Source of the DNA: Winogradskyella sp.
GTDB lineage: Bacteria; Bacteroidota; Bacteroidia; Flavobacteriales; Flavobacteriaceae
NCBI GenBank assembly: GCA_013002225.1
Contig: JABDKL010000115.1
Location: forward strand, 31,474-95,473
Direction of reading: 5' to 3'
Length of the DNA stretch: 64,000 nucleotides
Shown: in pieces, positions 27,876 to 36,628 of the stretch
Numbering within the stretch: the stretch's first letter is position 1
Layout of the letters: each line of letters begins with the position of its first letter
Position numbers and translations under genes: made by a program
The notes under the pieces: model-generated
Told to the model about the DNA's origin: nothing
Database searches by the model: none
Seen by the model: only the letters and a program-made list of their open reading frames with translations

Positions 27876-27956
27876 AGGAAGCGCACTTTTAAAGTAAACT
27901 TTGTTTGTAACAAATTAACAATTATGTTTACTAACAATCAAACCAAATTAATTACC

Positions 27957-29435
27957 ATGATAAAGCATTTTATAAGTTTAGAGTGGAAACAATATTTTCG
28001 TTCATCCTACTGGCAAAAAAGTATCGCACTTAATATCTTATTGGTATTTTTTGCACTTTACTTTGTAGTTATGTTTTTAGGTTTGGGATTTGGTCTTCTT
28101 TTTATTATAAAGAAAACCTTTCCAGAGCAAGATGCGTTCGTGGTTGCTAACGGATTTTTGTTCTATTGGATAGTGGTTGATTTGGCATTGCGCTTTTTTC
28201 TGCAAAAGCTTCCTGTAATGAGTGTAAAGCCCTTATTAACCTTACCTATAAAACGATTTACTGTTGTCAATTACGTATTGGGAAAATCTGCATTATCTTT
28301 TTTTAATTTTTTACCACTATTTGCTATTATTCCTTTCAGTATTATGCTTATGGGCGATGGCTATGAAGCCTCATTAATTCTACCATGGATGTTCACCATG
28401 ATTATTATTGTGCTTATCATTAATTTTTTGAACTTTATTATTGAAGCGTTTTCGGCAGAAAAAGAACTCTCATTTTTACCAATGATAGTATTCGTAGGTG
28501 CTCTAGTAGCTTTAGATTATTTCGAAGTTCTACCAATGACATCGCTTATTGGAGATGGGCTTATAAATATTGCTAATAATCCAATTTTTATCTTAATTCC
28601 TATCACAATATTATTATTGTGTTATGGCTATAATTATAAAATTTTAAAAGCCAAATTATTTTTAGACAGCTCTTTAAAATCTAAAGTAACAGAGGTCAAA
28701 TCCGCAGATTTATCCTGGACAAATCGCTTTGGTGACATTGCTCCTTTTATGAAATTAGATTTGAAGTTGATTTGGAGAAATAAACGAACAAAATCTATGG
28801 CGATGCTTTTAGTGATAGGATTGCTTTATGGTTTATTCTTTTATCCACAACCTATGTACAGGGACATGGAGTTCATGTTTGCCTTCATAGGTGTTTTTTC
28901 GACAGGTTTTTTCTTGATCAATTTTGGACAATTTATACCAGCTTGGGATAGTGGTTATTACAAAATGTTAATGAGTCAGAATATTAAATACGAACAATAT
29001 TTACGTTCAAAATTTATATTAATGATCATGAGCGTGGTGATATTATTTATTCTGGGCATTCCTTACGTTTATTTTGGCTGGAAAATCCTAATCGCTCACT
29101 TTGCTGCTGCGATTTATAATGTTGGTGTTAATTCTCATGTCATTTTATATGGAGGTTCGTTCAACAGAAAGAAAATAGACCTAGATAAAAAAGCGGCTTT
29201 TAATTATCAAGGCACAGGCGCTGTACAATGGCTTATTGGTATTCCTCTAATGATTATTCCCATGGCCCTATTTGGTGTCACCAATTGGCTTGTTGGTTTT
29301 GAGGCTGCAATAGCAATTCTATTAATATTGGGTATTACAGGCATTGTACTCCATAAAAAATTAATAAAACTAATCACTCAAAAATATCTAGACTCAAAAT
29401 ATAAAATGATTGATGCTTTTAGTCAAGACAACTAA
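27957..29435 (+). CDS. ABC-2-like permease, DUF5687-like
   Basis: A 492-residue polytopic membrane protein with about 12 hydrophobic segments in two blocks. The N terminus MIKHFISLEWKQYFRSSYWQ is conserved in flavobacterial permeases annotated DUF5687. I start at the ATG at 27957; an upstream ATG at 27924 would add 11 polar residues. The ATPase gene follows after 15 nt, so the two form an ABC exporter of unknown cargo. Confidence 0.82.
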   Translation: MIKHFISLEWKQYFRSSYWQKSIALNILLVFFALYFVVMFLGLGFGLLFIIKKTFPEQDAFVVANGFLFYWIVVDLALRFFLQKLPVMSVKPLLTLPIKRFTVVNYVLGKSALSFFNFLPLFAIIPFSIMLMGDGYEASLILPWMFTMIIIVLIINFLNFIIEAFSAEKELSFLPMIVFVGALVALDYFEVLPMTSLIGDGLINIANNPIFILIPITILLLCYGYNYKILKAKLFLDSSLKSKVTEVKSADLSWTNRFGDIAPFMKLDLKLIWRNKRTKSMAMLLVIGLLYGLFFYPQPMYRDMEFMFAFIGVFSTGFFLINFGQFIPAWDSGYYKMLMSQNIKYEQYLRSKFILMIMSVVILFILGIPYVYFGWKILIAHFAAAIYNVGVNSHVILYGGSFNRKKIDLDKKAAFNYQGTGAVQWLIGIPLMIIPMALFGVTNWLVGFEAAIAILLILGITGIVLHKKLIKLITQKYLDSKYKMIDAFSQDN

Positions 29436-29450
29436 ATAATTACGTAAACC

Positions 29451-30173
29451 ATGATTTATACAAAAGACCTATCAAAAGCCTATAATGGCGTAAATGTTCT
29501 TAATATTGAAGAATTGTCTATACCTAAAGGACAAAGCTTTGGCCTTGTTGGAAATAATGGTGCAGGAAAAACCACATATTTCAGTTTGTTGTTAGACTTA
29601 ATTAAACCAACGACAGGTAATATTACCAATAATAACATAGTAGTGAATGAAAGCGAGGCATGGAAACCATTTACGTCCTCGTTTATAGATGAAAGTTTTT
29701 TAATTGGCTACTTAACACCTGAAGAATATTTCTATTTCATAGGCGATTTAAGAGGGCAAAATAAAGCAGATGTTGATACGCTGATCTCTAAATTTGAAGA
29801 TTTTTTTAATGGCGAAATTATTGGTAAGAAAAAGTACCTTAGAGATCTAAGTAAGGGTAATCAGAAGAAAGCGGGAATTGTAGCGGCACTTATTGGTAAT
29901 CCTGAGGTCATTATTTTAGACGAGCCGTTTGCCAACCTGGACCCAACGACACAGATTCGATTAAAACAAATACTTAAAGACCTGGCCGAAAAACAGGGCG
30001 TTACCGTGTTAATTTCTAGTCATGATTTAATGCATGTAACCGATGTCTGCGAACGCATAGTCGTTTTAGAAAAAGGGAATATGATCAAAGATTTAGAAAC
30101 CAATCCTGCAACGTTAAAAGCACTTGAGACTCACTTTGCAAATGGCGCCTTTGCAACACAAGAAGAAGAATAA
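29451..30173 (+). CDS. ABC transporter ATP-binding protein
   Basis: A 240-residue ABC ATPase: Walker A GNNGAGKTT near residue 35, signature-like DLSKGNQKKAG, Walker B VIILDEPFANLDP, and the switch histidine in LISSHDL. It closely follows the DUF5687-like permease (15 nt), its likely partner. A possible terminator follows at 30199-30227. Confidence 0.93.
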   Translation: MIYTKDLSKAYNGVNVLNIEELSIPKGQSFGLVGNNGAGKTTYFSLLLDLIKPTTGNITNNNIVVNESEAWKPFTSSFIDESFLIGYLTPEEYFYFIGDLRGQNKADVDTLISKFEDFFNGEIIGKKKYLRDLSKGNQKKAGIVAALIGNPEVIILDEPFANLDPTTQIRLKQILKDLAEKQGVTVLISSHDLMHVTDVCERIVVLEKGNMIKDLETNPATLKALETHFANGAFATQEEE

Positions 30174-30198
30174 ATAAGTATCGCTCTACAGTTTATAG

Positions 30199-30227
30199 GC
30201 TCACAATTAAAATTTGGGAGCTTTTTT
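30199..30227 (+). terminator. Possible terminator after the ABC exporter
   Basis: A 10-position imperfect stem (eight pairs, left arm from GCTCACAATT, three-base loop, right arm ATTTGGGAGC) is followed by six T. It lies 26 nt after the ABC ATPase stop. The rest of the 187-nt gap to 30360 shows nothing clear. Confidence 0.55.
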
Positions 30228-30360
30228 AGTGCCCCAAAAGCGCTTCAATGCCTTAAAAACATTCAAATACAACTTCTATTTCAAAAAGATGTTTATTTTT
30301 ACCAGATAGCACACTAAAATCCCAATAGTTTAGTTATCTATTAATCAAATAGAATCAACG

Positions 30361-32934
30361 TTGAAGACCTATTTTAAAATTATTTTATCTCTTTTTTGCT
30401 TGACTTTGATTGTTCAAGGTTGTTCGCGAAAAAAAGACACTTTTATCAACAGAAATTTTCACGCATTAGGGACCAAATACAATATTCTCTATAATGGTAA
30501 TATTGCTTTGGAACGTGGCATAGAAGGTGTTAATAACGAATTTACTGAAAATTTCTGGGAGTTATTACCTGTAGAACGAATGGTAATTAATGAAGAAATT
30601 TTTCTACCTGGTCAAAATAAAAACGAAGATTTTGAACGCGCAGAAGAAAAAGCTATAAAAGCCGTTCAGCTTCACGGAATGAATATTAACGGGAAAGAAA
30701 AAAACCCTCAAATAGACGAGGCTTATCTTTTACTTGGAAAAGCACGTTATTACGACCAACGCTTTGTGCCTGCACTGGCAGCATTCAATAATATTCTAAA
30801 TAAGTATCCTACAAGCGATAAAATTAATCAGGTTAAAATATGGCGCGAAAAGTCGAGTATGCGTTTGGATAACGATTTAGGAGCTATTAAAAAACTTAAG
30901 CGATTGCTCGAGGAAGAAGATTTAGAAGATCAAGATTTAGCAGATGCCACATCCACCTTGGCGCAAGCCTATATTAACACAAAATCTAAAGATAGTGCAT
31001 TAACCCAATTGGGTATTGCCGCCGAAAACACAAAAATTAAAAGAGAAAAAGCCAGATACCACTACATTAGAGGGCAATTATATAACGAGTTTGGAAAAAA
31101 AGATAGCGCAAATTTAGAATTTGATCAAATTATAGACATGCATAGACAGATACCTAGATCTTTCTATATAAATGCACATCTGGAAAAAATTAACAATTTT
31201 GAAGAGTTAGATGAAAACTCAGAAGAATTTATTGAATATCTTACAGATTTAGAACTGGACAGAGAGAACAGGCCTTTTTTAGATAAGATCTATTATCGCA
31301 TTGCAGAATTTCACAAGGCGAACGCAGCAGATAGTCTTTCTGAGATCTACTACAACTTGTCACTAACTAAAAGTAAATCAGATAAGTATTTAACTGCTTT
31401 AAACTATGAGACGCTAGGCGACATGTATTTTGACCGTAATAACTATAAGGTTGCGGGTGCTTATTACGATAGCACCATGACAGCAATGGTTGCAAACACA
31501 AAGCCATTTAGGCTTATTAAAAAGAAACGTGAGAATTTAGACGATGTCATCTATTATGAAGGTATTGCTCAGGTTAATGACAGTATTCTAAATATTGTAA
31601 GCCTGTCTAAAGAAGACCAATTGGCAGTTTATACCCAACTTACAGAAAGGTTAAAGGCAGAAGCGATTGCCACTCAAGAACAAGAAGAAGCAGCGAAGAG
31701 AAGAGAGGGAAATGCCTTATCTGGAAACAATACTAATCCCATAGGGTCTAATGCTTCCAATAGAAATGCAGCAGCTGAAACCAGTAATTTCTACTTCTAT
31801 AATTCATCTACAGTAGCCTACGGAAAGAATGAATTTATTAAACTTTGGGGCAATAGGGAACTACAGGATAACTGGAGGCTCTCTGACAAAAAAGCTGGGA
31901 TAGATAATACCGCCATAGAGAATGAGGTTGTAAATATTACCGAAGATAAAAAGTACGACCCAGAAACGTATTTAGCATCCTTGCCTACAAAGCAATCTGA
32001 TATAGATAGCATAGCCAAAGAAAGAAATTTTGCCTATTACCAATTAGGGATCATCTATAAAGAGAAGTTTAAGGAGTTAATATTAGCAAAAAACAAATTG
32101 GAAACACTGTTGCAAAATAATCCAGAAGATCGTTTAGTATTGCCCTCTAAATATAACCTTTTTAGGATTTACGAAGCAATAGGACTCGATCGAAAAGCTG
32201 AAGAGATGAAGAATAATATCATTCAGAATCATTCAGACTCACGATATGCCGAAATTCTTTTAAACCCGCAATCAGAATTGGCGAAAGACGAAAATAGTCC
32301 AGAAGTCATCTACACGAATCTTTATCGGAAGTATACCAATCAGGAGTATGCAGAAGTTATTGCATCTGCAGATGCTCAGATCAAAAAATTTGAAGGAGAT
32401 CCTTTAGTCGCTAAATTCGAAATTTTAAAAGCTTCAGCCAAAGGGAGATTATATGGATTTGAAGCTTATAAAGATGCTGTAAATTATGTTGCGCTTAATT
32501 ATGCAAACTCAGAGGAAGGAAAAAAAGCTCAACAAATTATAGAGAACGCATTGCCGGCTTTGGCTAAAAAAGATTTTATAGCTAATGAAAATGCAAAAAA
32601 CTTTAATGTAATTTTTCAGTTTAGTAAGGACTCGGTTGAAGATATTGCTGCTTTTATTAAACTATTGGAAGAAGAGGTGGCCAAAATTGAATATTTTGAC
32701 TTAACAGTTTCTAAGGACGTTTATGATGAAAACACAATATTTGTAGTGGTTCATGGGCTCAAAAGTTTTCAAGGCGCTTCCGGCTTTGCTCAACTGCTAC
32801 AATCCAATCACATCGATAAAAACGGACGTCCTGTTGAACCTAAAATTACTAAAGATTATATTGCCATTTCGTCACCCAACTATGCTATTGTTCAACGCCA
32901 TAAAAATTTAAATGCGTATTTAAAACTACAATAA
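30361..32934 (+). CDS. porW: SprE/PorW-type TPR lipoprotein of the type IX secretion system
   Basis: A 857-residue lipoprotein whose N terminus, lipobox IVQGC with C21 and the following RKKDTFINRNFHALGTKYNILYNG, matches SprE (PorW), needed for gliding and T9SS function in Flavobacterium. The body is rich in TPR-like helical repeats (for example DEAYLLLGKARYYDQRF), with a low-complexity segment near residues 440-475. The start is TTG at 30361; no ATG fits the signal peptide. It is 13 nt upstream of the bactofilin gene, and the ATP synthase genes follow. Confidence 0.88.
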   Translation: MKTYFKIILSLFCLTLIVQGCSRKKDTFINRNFHALGTKYNILYNGNIALERGIEGVNNEFTENFWELLPVERMVINEEIFLPGQNKNEDFERAEEKAIKAVQLHGMNINGKEKNPQIDEAYLLLGKARYYDQRFVPALAAFNNILNKYPTSDKINQVKIWREKSSMRLDNDLGAIKKLKRLLEEEDLEDQDLADATSTLAQAYINTKSKDSALTQLGIAAENTKIKREKARYHYIRGQLYNEFGKKDSANLEFDQIIDMHRQIPRSFYINAHLEKINNFEELDENSEEFIEYLTDLELDRENRPFLDKIYYRIAEFHKANAADSLSEIYYNLSLTKSKSDKYLTALNYETLGDMYFDRNNYKVAGAYYDSTMTAMVANTKPFRLIKKKRENLDDVIYYEGIAQVNDSILNIVSLSKEDQLAVYTQLTERLKAEAIATQEQEEAAKRREGNALSGNNTNPIGSNASNRNAAAETSNFYFYNSSTVAYGKNEFIKLWGNRELQDNWRLSDKKAGIDNTAIENEVVNITEDKKYDPETYLASLPTKQSDIDSIAKERNFAYYQLGIIYKEKFKELILAKNKLETLLQNNPEDRLVLPSKYNLFRIYEAIGLDRKAEEMKNNIIQNHSDSRYAEILLNPQSELAKDENSPEVIYTNLYRKYTNQEYAEVIASADAQIKKFEGDPLVAKFEILKASAKGRLYGFEAYKDAVNYVALNYANSEEGKKAQQIIENALPALAKKDFIANENAKNFNVIFQFSKDSVEDIAAFIKLLEEEVAKIEYFDLTVSKDVYDENTIFVVVHGLKSFQGASGFAQLLQSNHIDKNGRPVEPKITKDYIAISSPNYAIVQRHKNLNAYLKLQ

Positions 32935-32947
32935 AAACCAATTTATA

Positions 32948-33394
32948 ATGTTTTCTTCAGATACTAAAAAATCAAAACAAAAATCAATTATGGAAACAAG
33001 TACTCAACAAAATATCATAGCGCAAGGCACTAAAATTGTTGGTGACATAGCTAGCCAAGGTCCTTTTAGAATTGACGGTACAGTAGAAGGTAATGTTAAA
33101 ACAACAGGAAAGGTGGTTATAGGTAAATCCGGATTTATTAAAGGCACTTTACAAGGTGAAAACGCAGATTTTGAGGGTAAGTTTTCAGGGAAATTAATTC
33201 TTTCAGGAACCTTATCACTTAAAGCTACAGCACATATAGAAGGTGAAGTGCACACAACTAAACTTGCAGTTGAGCCTGGTGCTACATTTAATGCAACCTG
33301 TAGTATGAAAGGCACTGTAAAATCACTACCTAATGAGTCAACAAAATCACAATCACAACAAGCAGCCAGCCAAAGACCAGAAAGACAAGCTTAA
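32948..33394 (+). CDS. Bactofilin (polymer-forming cytoskeletal protein)
   Basis: A 148-residue protein with the bactofilin beta-helix: TKIVGDIASQGPFRIDGTVEGN, KVVIGKSGFIKGTLQGE, and further glycine-spaced rungs to about residue 125. These proteins polymerise without nucleotide under the membrane. The tail is rich in Q and S. An internal ATG at 32990 is possible, but the upstream MFSSDTKKSK start is common in relatives. Its last 62 bases also encode the start of the AtpZ-like gene in another frame. Confidence 0.9.
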   Translation: MFSSDTKKSKQKSIMETSTQQNIIAQGTKIVGDIASQGPFRIDGTVEGNVKTTGKVVIGKSGFIKGTLQGENADFEGKFSGKLILSGTLSLKATAHIEGEVHTTKLAVEPGATFNATCSMKGTVKSLPNESTKSQSQQAASQRPERQA

Positions 33395-33593
33395 TTCTTA
33401 TGCACGCTATTCTGGATTGGTCATTCAAATGGTAGCCATAATTTGTATAGGTACTTTTATTGGTATAAAACTAGACGAGCACTTTCCAAATAAAAATAAT
33501 CTTTACACATTATTTTTTACCCTGGCATTCGTCATTGCGTCAATTGTTTTTGTAATTAGGCGTATTATTGCAAACTCAAAAGATGATAATTAA
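33333..33593 (+). CDS. AtpZ/AtpI family membrane protein
   Basis: A 86-residue protein with a polar, Q/N/K-rich N terminus and two membrane segments (SGLVIQMVAIICIGTFIG and LYTLFFTLAFVIASIVFVI), the pattern of AtpZ/AtpI proteins encoded before ATP synthase genes; family members aid c-ring assembly or carry Mg/Ca. Its first 62 bases overlap the bactofilin end in a different frame. It shares one base with the next gene (TAATG). Confidence 0.85.
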   Translation: MSQQNHNHNKQPAKDQKDKLNSYARYSGLVIQMVAIICIGTFIGIKLDEHFPNKNNLYTLFFTLAFVIASIVFVIRRIIANSKDDN

Positions 33594-33994
33594 TGAGAAT
33601 GGAAGATTTCAAAAAACGACAAATAGTTTTTCTATTACAGCTTATAGGGTTTAGTGTGCTCCTGTTCGCTATTCATGCTTACTTATTATATCACTTCGCA
33701 AAAGATATATTATTATTTTTCCCAATTTGGCAGATCTACGCCTTTCACCTTATAATTACCTTGATCTTTTATAGTATTATAAATTATAGATTTTCGTCGG
33801 GTAAAAAAGATATTTTTAACTTGTTTATGGTAATGACATTTTTAAAAATGGTTTTGGCGATACTATTTTTATTACCATTATTAGTTTCGGATTTTGAAAA
33901 TAAGCAACCCGATGTTTTCAATTTTTTTATTCCATACTTCTTATATTTATTTTTAGAAGTTTTTGCACTAACAAGATTTCTTCAAAAGTCTTAA
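33593..33994 (+). CDS. Four-TM membrane protein upstream of atpB, DUF6168-like
   Basis: A 133-residue protein with four membrane segments starting near residues 12, 45, 75 and 108. Size, topology and place between AtpZ and atpB suggest the AtpI-like accessory subunit of flavobacteria, which I remember as DUF6168. Function is inferred. It overlaps the upstream gene by one base; the atpB promoter follows after 77 nt. Confidence 0.75.
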   Translation: MRMEDFKKRQIVFLLQLIGFSVLLFAIHAYLLYHFAKDILLFFPIWQIYAFHLIITLIFYSIINYRFSSGKKDIFNLFMVMTFLKMVLAILFLLPLLVSDFENKQPDVFNFFIPYFLYLFLEVFALTRFLQKS

Positions 33995-34071
33995 AAACAG
34001 CTTTTTAATCGCGTTTATTACAACTTGTTTTTACAACAATTACGTCGCGAAAATTATAGCAAAATTATTGT

Positions 34072-34101
34072 TTGTCAATTCATTTAATGTACGTACATTT
34101 G
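34072..34101 (+). promoter_or_regulatory. Promoter of the atpBEFHAG operon
   Basis: TTG at 34072-34074 (in a TTTG) is followed after exactly 19 nt by TACATTTG (34094-34101), an ideal Bacteroidota promoter. Transcription should start near 34107, 33 nt before the atpB ATG at 34140. A frame that could be read from 34068 would begin inside the -33 box and is therefore excluded. Confidence 0.8.
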
Positions 34102-34139
34102 CACCGAATTTAAAGCAAGGTATTTTTAAGCCCATTAGA

Positions 34140-35228
34140 ATGAGAATAAGCACCTTAAAAAACATCATATTATCTGCGTTATTTTTAACGGTTTTTAATA
34201 TTGGTTTTGCCTCAGAGACAAAAGAAGGCGGAGACGACGAAAAATTCGATCCTAAAGAGATGATCTTACATCACGTTAAGGATGCCTATGGAATGCATTT
34301 GTTCGATTGGAATGGCCACGCGGTTTCAATTCCATTGCCATTAATATTATGGACGGATAATGGGTTGACCACCTTTTCTTCTTCAGAATTTCATCACGAT
34401 TATAATGGCGAGGTTATCGTTGAAAAAAACGGTCAGAAATTCGTAAACGTACATGAAAAAGTTTATGTGCTCGATGAGGGTGCAACTAGTGTGAACTACG
34501 ACGAGGAGCATCACCCAACTAATGCGCACAGACCAAAACTGGATTTGTCTATAACAAGAAACGTATTTATGATGTGGGTTTCTATAGCGGTGTTGTTTCT
34601 AATATTTTTATCTGCAGCACGTCGTTATAAAAAGTCAGATAATTATGTGCCATCTGGAGTTGCTAGTTTTGTAGAGCCTCTAATTGTATTTGTTAGAGAT
34701 GAGATCGCTAGACCAATGATCGGAGAGCATAAGTATAAAAGATATATGCCTTACTTATTAACCATATTTTTCTTTATATGGATTAACAATATATTCGGTT
34801 TAATTCCAATACTTAATGGTGCTAACTTAAGTGGTAATATTGCATTTACATTTACCTTAGCTGCTATTACATTTATCATCACCACATTTAGTGGTAACAA
34901 AAACTATTGGAAACATATCTTTTGGATGCCAGGAGTGCCTGTACCAATGAAAATATTTTTAATGCCAATTGAGATTATAGGGATGTTTGTTAAGCCTATC
35001 TCATTAATGATACGTTTGTTTGCCAATATTACAGCAGGTCACGTTATCATTTTAGCATTAATGTCATTAATATTTGTGTTTAAGTCTTACGCGATTGCGC
35101 CAGTATCTGTAGCATTCTCATTGTTTATTACAGTTATCGAGGTTATTGTAACGGCAATACAAGCATATATATTTACAATATTGTCAGCCCTATATTTTGG
35201 GATGGCAACAGAAGAAGAACATCATTAA
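34140..35228 (+). CDS. atpB: F1Fo ATP synthase subunit a
   Basis: Subunit a forms the proton half-channels beside the c-ring. From the ATG at 34140 it has 362 residues. It starts with a signal-like hydrophobic segment (ILSALFLTVFNIGFAS) and an acidic, histidine-rich periplasmic stretch of about 120 residues, an extension usual in Bacteroidota. Then come about six membrane segments, with the essential arginine in SLMIRLFANITAGH and the final helix ending in a HH tail. It is 19 nt upstream of atpE. Confidence 0.96.
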   Translation: MRISTLKNIILSALFLTVFNIGFASETKEGGDDEKFDPKEMILHHVKDAYGMHLFDWNGHAVSIPLPLILWTDNGLTTFSSSEFHHDYNGEVIVEKNGQKFVNVHEKVYVLDEGATSVNYDEEHHPTNAHRPKLDLSITRNVFMMWVSIAVLFLIFLSAARRYKKSDNYVPSGVASFVEPLIVFVRDEIARPMIGEHKYKRYMPYLLTIFFFIWINNIFGLIPILNGANLSGNIAFTFTLAAITFIITTFSGNKNYWKHIFWMPGVPVPMKIFLMPIEIIGMFVKPISLMIRLFANITAGHVIILALMSLIFVFKSYAIAPVSVAFSLFITVIEVIVTAIQAYIFTILSALYFGMATEEEHH

Positions 35229-35247
35229 TTAATTTAAATTTTATATT

Positions 35248-35457
35248 ATGACTATTACTGGAATTGCAGCTATTGGAGCTGGTTTGGCAGCTATTGGAGC
35301 TGGATTAGGTATTCGTAAAATTGGTGGATCAGCTATGGAAGCTATGGCTCGTCAACCAGAAATGCACGGAAAGATTCAATCTTCTGCATTAATCTTAGCA
35401 GCCTTCGTAGAAGCGGTGGCACTATTTGGTGTTGTTGTTGCTTTCTTACAAGGGTAA
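35248..35457 (+). CDS. atpE: F1Fo ATP synthase subunit c
   Basis: A 69-residue hairpin of two membrane helices. Helix 1 is rich in GxG (IGAGLAAIGAGLG), the polar loop is ARQPEM (34-39) and the ion-carrying carboxylate is E55 in AAFVEAVALFG. There is no glutamine in helix 1 and an alanine follows E55, so the Na-binding signature is missing and proton coupling is expected. A strong hairpin lies 8 nt after the stop. Confidence 0.97.
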   Translation: MTITGIAAIGAGLAAIGAGLGIRKIGGSAMEAMARQPEMHGKIQSSALILAAFVEAVALFGVVVAFLQG

Positions 35458-35464
35458 GACATTG

Positions 35465-35503
35465 AAATACAGAAGTAACGGTTGGTTACTTCTGTATTTT
35501 TAA
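35465..35503 (+). terminator. Strong hairpin between atpE and atpF
   Basis: A perfect 15-bp inverted repeat (35465-35479 and 35485-35499, left arm AAATACAGAAGTAAC) with a five-base loop, followed by a T-rich stretch. It looks like an intrinsic terminator, but it is inside the operon, after the subunit c gene. It probably lets part of the transcripts stop, or protects the 3' end of atpBE mRNA, giving more c than b subunit. Confidence 0.75.
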
Positions 35504-35530
35504 AATTTAAGTTATTTAAAACAAAACAGA

Positions 35531-36025
35531 ATGGATTTAATTACACCGGAATTTGGATTAGTCTTTTGGACGTTAATAACATTTTTAATTTTACTTTTTA
35601 TTCTTAGAAAGTTTGCTTGGAAACCTATTTTAGGTGCGGTAAGTGATAGAGAAGAAGGGATTAAAAATGCATTAGCTTCTGCAGAAAAGGCTCGTTTAGA
35701 AATGGAAAATCTTCATGCAGATAACGAACGTATTTTACAAGAAGCACGTGCTGAGCGTGAAGCTATGTTAAAGGATGCTCGTGATATGAAGAATAAAATT
35801 GTTTCAGACGCTAAGGATGAAGCGCAAGCACAAGCAACGAAAATGATTGAGCAGGCGCAGGCAGCCATTGAGAGCGAAAAGAAAGCGGCTATGGCAGAAT
35901 TAAAAAGCCATGTGGCAGGATTATCGCTGGAAATCGCTGAAAAAGTAGTACGTGAGGAATTATCTAACAAGGACAAGCAATTAAAATTGGTTGAAGCTAT
36001 GTTGGGTGAAGCAACTTTAAACTAA
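35531..36025 (+). CDS. atpF: F1Fo ATP synthase subunit b
   Basis: The peripheral stalk subunit, 164 residues: one N-terminal membrane helix ([21 protein letters not shown]) followed by a long charged coiled coil rich in A, E, K and R, including the conserved [19 protein letters not shown]. It lies 73 nt after atpE with the hairpin between, and 5 nt before atpH. Confidence 0.97.
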   Translation: MDLITPEFGLVFWTLITFLILLFILRKFAWKPILGAVSDREEGIKNALASAEKARLEMENLHADNERILQEARAEREAMLKDARDMKNKIVSDAKDEAQAQATKMIEQAQAAIESEKKAAMAELKSHVAGLSLEIAEKVVREELSNKDKQLKLVEAMLGEATLN

Positions 36026-36030
36026 GATAA

Positions 36031-36567
36031 ATGTCAGGATCAAGAGCAGCAATTAGATATGCAAAAGCAGTTTTAAGCTTAGCGACAGATCAGAAATCTG
36101 CCGAAGCCGTTAATAGTGACATGAAATTAATTACGAGCACTATTGGTCAAAGCGAAGATTTAAGTCAGATGCTTCAAAGTCCTGTAGTAAGATCTTCTGA
36201 TAAGAAAGCTGTATTAACATCAGTATTTAAAAATGCTAATGTTGCTACAACTAATCTAATAGACACTTTAATCTCTAATAAGAGGCTAGCGCTTTTAAAT
36301 GATGTAGCTGCTAGTTATACGCAGTTATATGATCAAATGAGAGGGACTCAGGTTGCAACAGTGACAACAGCAGTGCCTTTAACAGATGATTTAAAATCTA
36401 AAGTATTAGCGAAAGTGAAGGAGCTTACGGGTAAAGAGGCAGAAGTAGAAAATATAATAGATGAAAGCATTTTAGGTGGTTTCATTTTACGAGTTGGTGA
36501 CATACAGTATAATGCTAGTATCGCAAATAAACTCGACAAATTAAAAAGAGAATTTACATTAAATTAA
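36031..36567 (+). CDS. atpH: F1Fo ATP synthase subunit delta
   Basis: A 178-residue delta subunit joining the stalk to F1. It shows the N-terminal RAAIRYAKAVLSLATDQ, LLDTLISNKRLALL-like region (NLIDTLISNKRLALLND) and the C-terminal DESILGGFILRVGDIQYNAS signature. It sits 5 nt after atpF; 61 nt with small repeats separate it from atpA. Confidence 0.96.
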   Translation: MSGSRAAIRYAKAVLSLATDQKSAEAVNSDMKLITSTIGQSEDLSQMLQSPVVRSSDKKAVLTSVFKNANVATTNLIDTLISNKRLALLNDVAASYTQLYDQMRGTQVATVTTAVPLTDDLKSKVLAKVKELTGKEAEVENIIDESILGGFILRVGDIQYNASIANKLDKLKREFTLN

Positions 36568-36593
36568 TATAGTTTTAGATTGGCTATTTTTCT

Positions 36594-36621
36594 AATAGCT
36601 AACAGCTAAAAGCTAAAGACT
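36594..36621 (+). repeat. Four tandem heptamers before atpA
   Basis: Four imperfect 7-nt units (AATAGCT, AACAGCT, AAAAGCT, AAAGACT) run up to 7 nt before the atpA ATG at 36629. The first unit can also pair with GCTATT at 36583-36588 to form a six-bp stem. The repeat may be simple slippage; any role in translation of atpA is untested. Confidence 0.6.
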
Positions 36622-36628
36622 AAATAAA

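Noticed and set aside
27854-27937. N-terminal extension of the 2Fe-2S reductase
   Set aside because: It crosses the TACTTTTG box and reads as an atypical sequence; relatives start at the ATG at 27853.
34068-34139. Longer atpB reading from a TTG
   Set aside because: The stretch contains the -33 and -7 promoter boxes, so it is not transcribed; the signal-like N terminus begins at the ATG at 34140.
36594-36621. CRISPR-like array
   Set aside because: Units are 7 nt without spacers; no CRISPR repeats or cas genes exist in the window.
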